Shown here piece by piece: positions 6,341 through 8,259 of a stretch of DNA of 8,259 nucleotides. Origin of the DNA: Microbacteriaceae bacterium (lineage in GTDB: Bacteria; Actinomycetota; Actinomycetes; Actinomycetales; Microbacteriaceae); contig CANGCU010000045.1 in the NCBI GenBank assembly GCA_947452355.1, positions 1 through 8,259 of the forward strand, written 5' to 3'. A program made the position numbers and the translations under genes. Below the pieces are notes generated by a model. The model did no database searches and was not told the origin of the DNA. It was given only the letters and a program-made list of their open reading frames with translations. Numbering within the stretch: position 1 is the first letter of the stretch; the number at the start of each line of letters is the position of its first letter.

Positions 6341-8191
6341 TTACTTGGTCGTGTCCTTGTCGTCCTCGTCGTCGACAACCTCGGCGTCGATGATGTCCTC
6401 ATCGTCTTTGGTTGACTCTGGCGCTTCGTCCGCCGCGGCGTCACCCTGGTTCGCGTAAATCGCCTCACCGAGCTTGCCCTGGCTTGCCTGGAGTTTCTCG
6501 ACGGCGGAGTCAACCGCAGCGTCGTCCGTTCCCGCGAGAGCCGTCTTGAGCGCGTCGACGTCGGCACGAACCTCGGACTTGACGTCGTCGGGAAGCTTGT
6601 CGTCGTTTTCTTCAAGAAGCTTCTCGACCGAATACGCCATCTGCTCGGCGACGTTTCGCTTCTCCGCGGTTTCACGTCGGGCGTGGTCCTCGGCGGCGTG
6701 TTCTTCCGCTTCGCGAACCATGCGCTCGATGTCTTCCTTCGCGAGCGAGGAACCACCGGTGATCGTCATCGACTGTTCCTTGTTCGTTCCCTTGTCCTTT
6801 GCGGACACGTGGACGATTCCGTTGGCGTCGATGTCGAACGTGACCTCGATCTGCGGAACACCGCGAGGAGCGGGCGCGATACCGGTCAACTCGAAGTTTC
6901 CGAGCGACTTGTTATCGCGCGTGAAGTCGCGCTCGCCCTGGAACACCTGAATCGAGACGGACGGCTGGTTGTCGTCGGCGGTCGTGAAGGTCTCGGATCG
7001 CTTGGTCGGGATGGCCGTGTTGCGCTCGATGAGCTTGGTCATGATTCCGCCCTTAGTTTCGATTCCGAGGCTCAGGGGAGTCACGTCGATGAGCAGAACG
7101 TCCTTGCGCTCGCCCATGAGGACACCGGCCTGAAGTGACGCACCGACCGCGACGACCTCGTCGGGGTTGACGCCCTTGTTGGCGTCTTTACCCGCGAGTT
7201 TCTTGACGAGTTCGGCGACCGCCGGCATACGCGTCGATCCACCAACGAGAACAACGTGGTCGATGTCCGACACCTTGATCTTGGCTTCCTTGATGACGTC
7301 GTCGAAGGGCTTCTGCGTGCGCTTCAGCAGGTCCGCGGTCAGTTCTTCGAACTTCGCTCGCGTGATGGTCTCGTCGAGGTTGGCAGGGCCGTTCTCGGTG
7401 AGAGACAGATACGGAAGTTGAACGGTCGCACTCATCGAGGACGAGAGTTCCTTCTTGGCCTGCTCGGCCGCTTCCTTGAGTCGTTGCTTGGCGATCTTGT
7501 CGCCCGACACGTCAACGCCGGTCGTTTCCTTGAACTGCTTCGCAAGGTAGTCGACGAGGCGCTCGTCCCAGTCGTCACCACCGAGTCGATTGTCTCCCGC
7601 GGTTGCACGAACCTGAATCGTGCTGAAGTCGTCGTCCTTGCCCACTTCGAGAAGTGACACGTCGAACGTTCCACCACCGAGGTCAAATACGAGGATGAGT
7701 TCGTCTTCTTTACCCTTATCAAGCCCGTACGCGAGCGCAGCGGCGGTGGGCTCGTTGATGATGCGAAGAACATTGAGGCCCGAGATTTCGCCGGCTTCTT
7801 TTGTTGCCTGGCGCTCGGCGTCGTTGAAGTACGCGGGAACGGTGATGACCGCGTCCGTCACTTTTTCGCCGAGGTAGGTTTCGGCGTCGCGCTTGAGCTT
7901 GCCGAGGATTCGCGCCGAGATTTCCTGGGCGGTGTACTTCTTGTCATCGACGTCTTGCGTCCAGGTGGTTCCCATGTGGCGCTTGACCGATGCGATGGTT
8001 CGATCGACGTTCGTGACGGCCTGGCGCTTCGCAGTTTCACCGACGAGCACCTCGCCGTCCTTCGTGAACGCGACGATCGACGGAGTCGTGCGGAATCCTT
8101 CCGCGTTAGCGATGACGGTGGGTTCTCCACCTTCGAGGACCGCGACGACCGAGTTGGTCGTTCCGAGGTCGATTCCAACAGCTCGTGCCAT
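6341..8191 (-). CDS. dnaK: DnaK, Hsp70 chaperone
   Basis: DnaK is the ATP-driven Hsp70 that binds exposed hydrophobic segments in the cytoplasm. It is served by the J-protein and GrpE encoded downstream, and as co-repressor of HspR it also senses folding stress. The 616 residues show the ATPase phosphate loops IDLGTTNS (7-14) and [13 protein letters not shown] (168-180). The adenosine motif [10 protein letters not shown] (314-323), the conserved hydrophobic linker [15 protein letters not shown] (364-378), a beta-sandwich substrate domain (about 380-490) and a helical lid follow. The acidic tail ends [20 protein letters not shown]. The segment after VKRHMG (69-74) runs directly to YTAQEIS, so the roughly 24-residue insertion of Gram-negative DnaKs is absent. 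No cysteine is present, including the ATPase-site position where E. coli has Cys15. It is the first gene of the operon, with AAGGAAAG (8197-8204) before ATG 8189-8191. The call is firm. Confidence 0.98.
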   Translation of the reverse strand: MARAVGIDLGTTNSVVAVLEGGEPTVIANAEGFRTTPSIVAFTKDGEVLVGETAKRQAVTNVDRTIASVKRHMGTTWTQDVDDKKYTAQEISARILGKLKRDAETYLGEKVTDAVITVPAYFNDAERQATKEAGEISGLNVLRIINEPTAAALAYGLDKGKEDELILVFDLGGGTFDVSLLEVGKDDDFSTIQVRATAGDNRLGGDDWDERLVDYLAKQFKETTGVDVSGDKIAKQRLKEAAEQAKKELSSSMSATVQLPYLSLTENGPANLDETITRAKFEELTADLLKRTQKPFDDVIKEAKIKVSDIDHVVLVGGSTRMPAVAELVKKLAGKDANKGVNPDEVVAVGASLQAGVLMGERKDVLLIDVTPLSLGIETKGGIMTKLIERNTAIPTKRSETFTTADDNQPSVSIQVFQGERDFTRDNKSLGNFELTGIAPAPRGVPQIEVTFDIDANGIVHVSAKDKGTNKEQSMTITGGSSLAKEDIERMVREAEEHAAEDHARRETAEKRNVAEQMAYSVEKLLEENDDKLPDDVKSEVRADVDALKTALAGTDDAAVDSAVEKLQASQGKLGEAIYANQGDAAADEAPESTKDDEDIIDAEVVDDEDDKDTTK

Positions 8192-8259
8192 TGTGTCTTT
8201 CCTTCCCGCCGTTGCCGGCGATGTTTCGGTTTGGTGTGAAAGTCTCGCGGTGGCCGCCA
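8192..8259 (-). promoter_or_regulatory. dnaK operon leader (partial), with Shine-Dalgarno
   Basis: These 68 bases lie upstream of dnaK. The minus strand has GGAAGGAAAG (8197-8206) ending 5 nt before the ATG, with the AAGGA core at 8 nt spacing, a good Shine-Dalgarno. I see no convincing -10/-35 pair and no HAIR-like CTTGAGT-N7-ACTCAAG repeat here, so the promoter and operator probably lie beyond the right edge. Confidence 0.65.
8207..8220 (-). other. Small GC-rich hairpin with GNRA-type loop in the dnaK leader
   Basis: Read on the transcript strand, CGCCG-GCAA-CGGCG forms a perfect 5-bp all-GC stem closed by a GCAA tetraloop, a GNRA class that is unusually stable in RNA. It ends directly against the GGAAGGAAAG ribosome binding site, leaving that site single-stranded. 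It has no U tract, so it is not a terminator. It might stabilise the 5' end of the mRNA or tune initiation, or it may be chance in GC-rich DNA. Confidence 0.4.

Overview
The window looks like a chromosomal segment from an actinobacterium. The gene order dnaK-grpE-dnaJ-hspR, with the MerR-type repressor hspR inside the operon, is an actinobacterial hallmark. DnaK lacks the nucleotide-binding-domain insertion typical of Gram-negative DnaKs. From memory of family sequences, the short ClpB with an MANMQG-type start and the zinc-finger-less DnaJ fit Micrococcales and possibly Microbacteriaceae, but this is an impression and no search was run. GC, hand-counted on sample lines, is around 60% in the chaperone half and about 47-51% in most of the left 1.4 kb.

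Layout. (1) Positions 1-753, plus strand: the 3' end of an RHS/YD-repeat protein. It holds the tail of the conserved RHS core, then a variable C-terminal tip with a long hydrophobic stretch. (2) Positions 750-1421, plus strand: a two-TM membrane protein overlapping the RHS stop codon by ATGA, a candidate immunity or partner protein. (3) Positions 1418-1546: a possible 42-residue ORF overlapping the previous stop by GTGA. (4) Positions 1547-1583: a convergent junction with no recognisable terminator. (5) Positions 1584-8191, minus strand, transcribed right to left: dnaK, grpE, a dnaJ/cbpA-type co-chaperone, hspR, clpB and a nitroreductase-family gene, with gaps of 2, 17, 8, 17 and 30 nt. (6) Positions 8192-8259: part of the dnaK leader, with a Shine-Dalgarno and a small GC-rich hairpin. 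The promoter and any HspR operator must lie mainly to the right of the window.

How the genes work together. DnaK with its J-protein and its nucleotide exchange factor GrpE folds and holds unfolded protein. ClpB pulls polypeptides out of aggregates and passes them to DnaK. HspR represses the operon, by family knowledge with DnaK as co-repressor, so the operon encodes its own feedback loop. The terminal nitroreductase is probably co-transcribed, which would place a flavin oxidoreductase under heat-shock control. The RHS module on the left is a separate unit, probably contact-dependent competition. Its composition drops exactly where the conserved core ends, the usual sign of tip exchange.

The chaperone half is largely conventional. 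The most notable points are the complete absence of cysteine across all six minus-strand proteins, a ClpB without its N-terminal domain encoded inside the dnaK operon, and an unrecognised RHS tip plus membrane-protein pair. I see no CRISPR array, insertion sequence, tRNA or rRNA.
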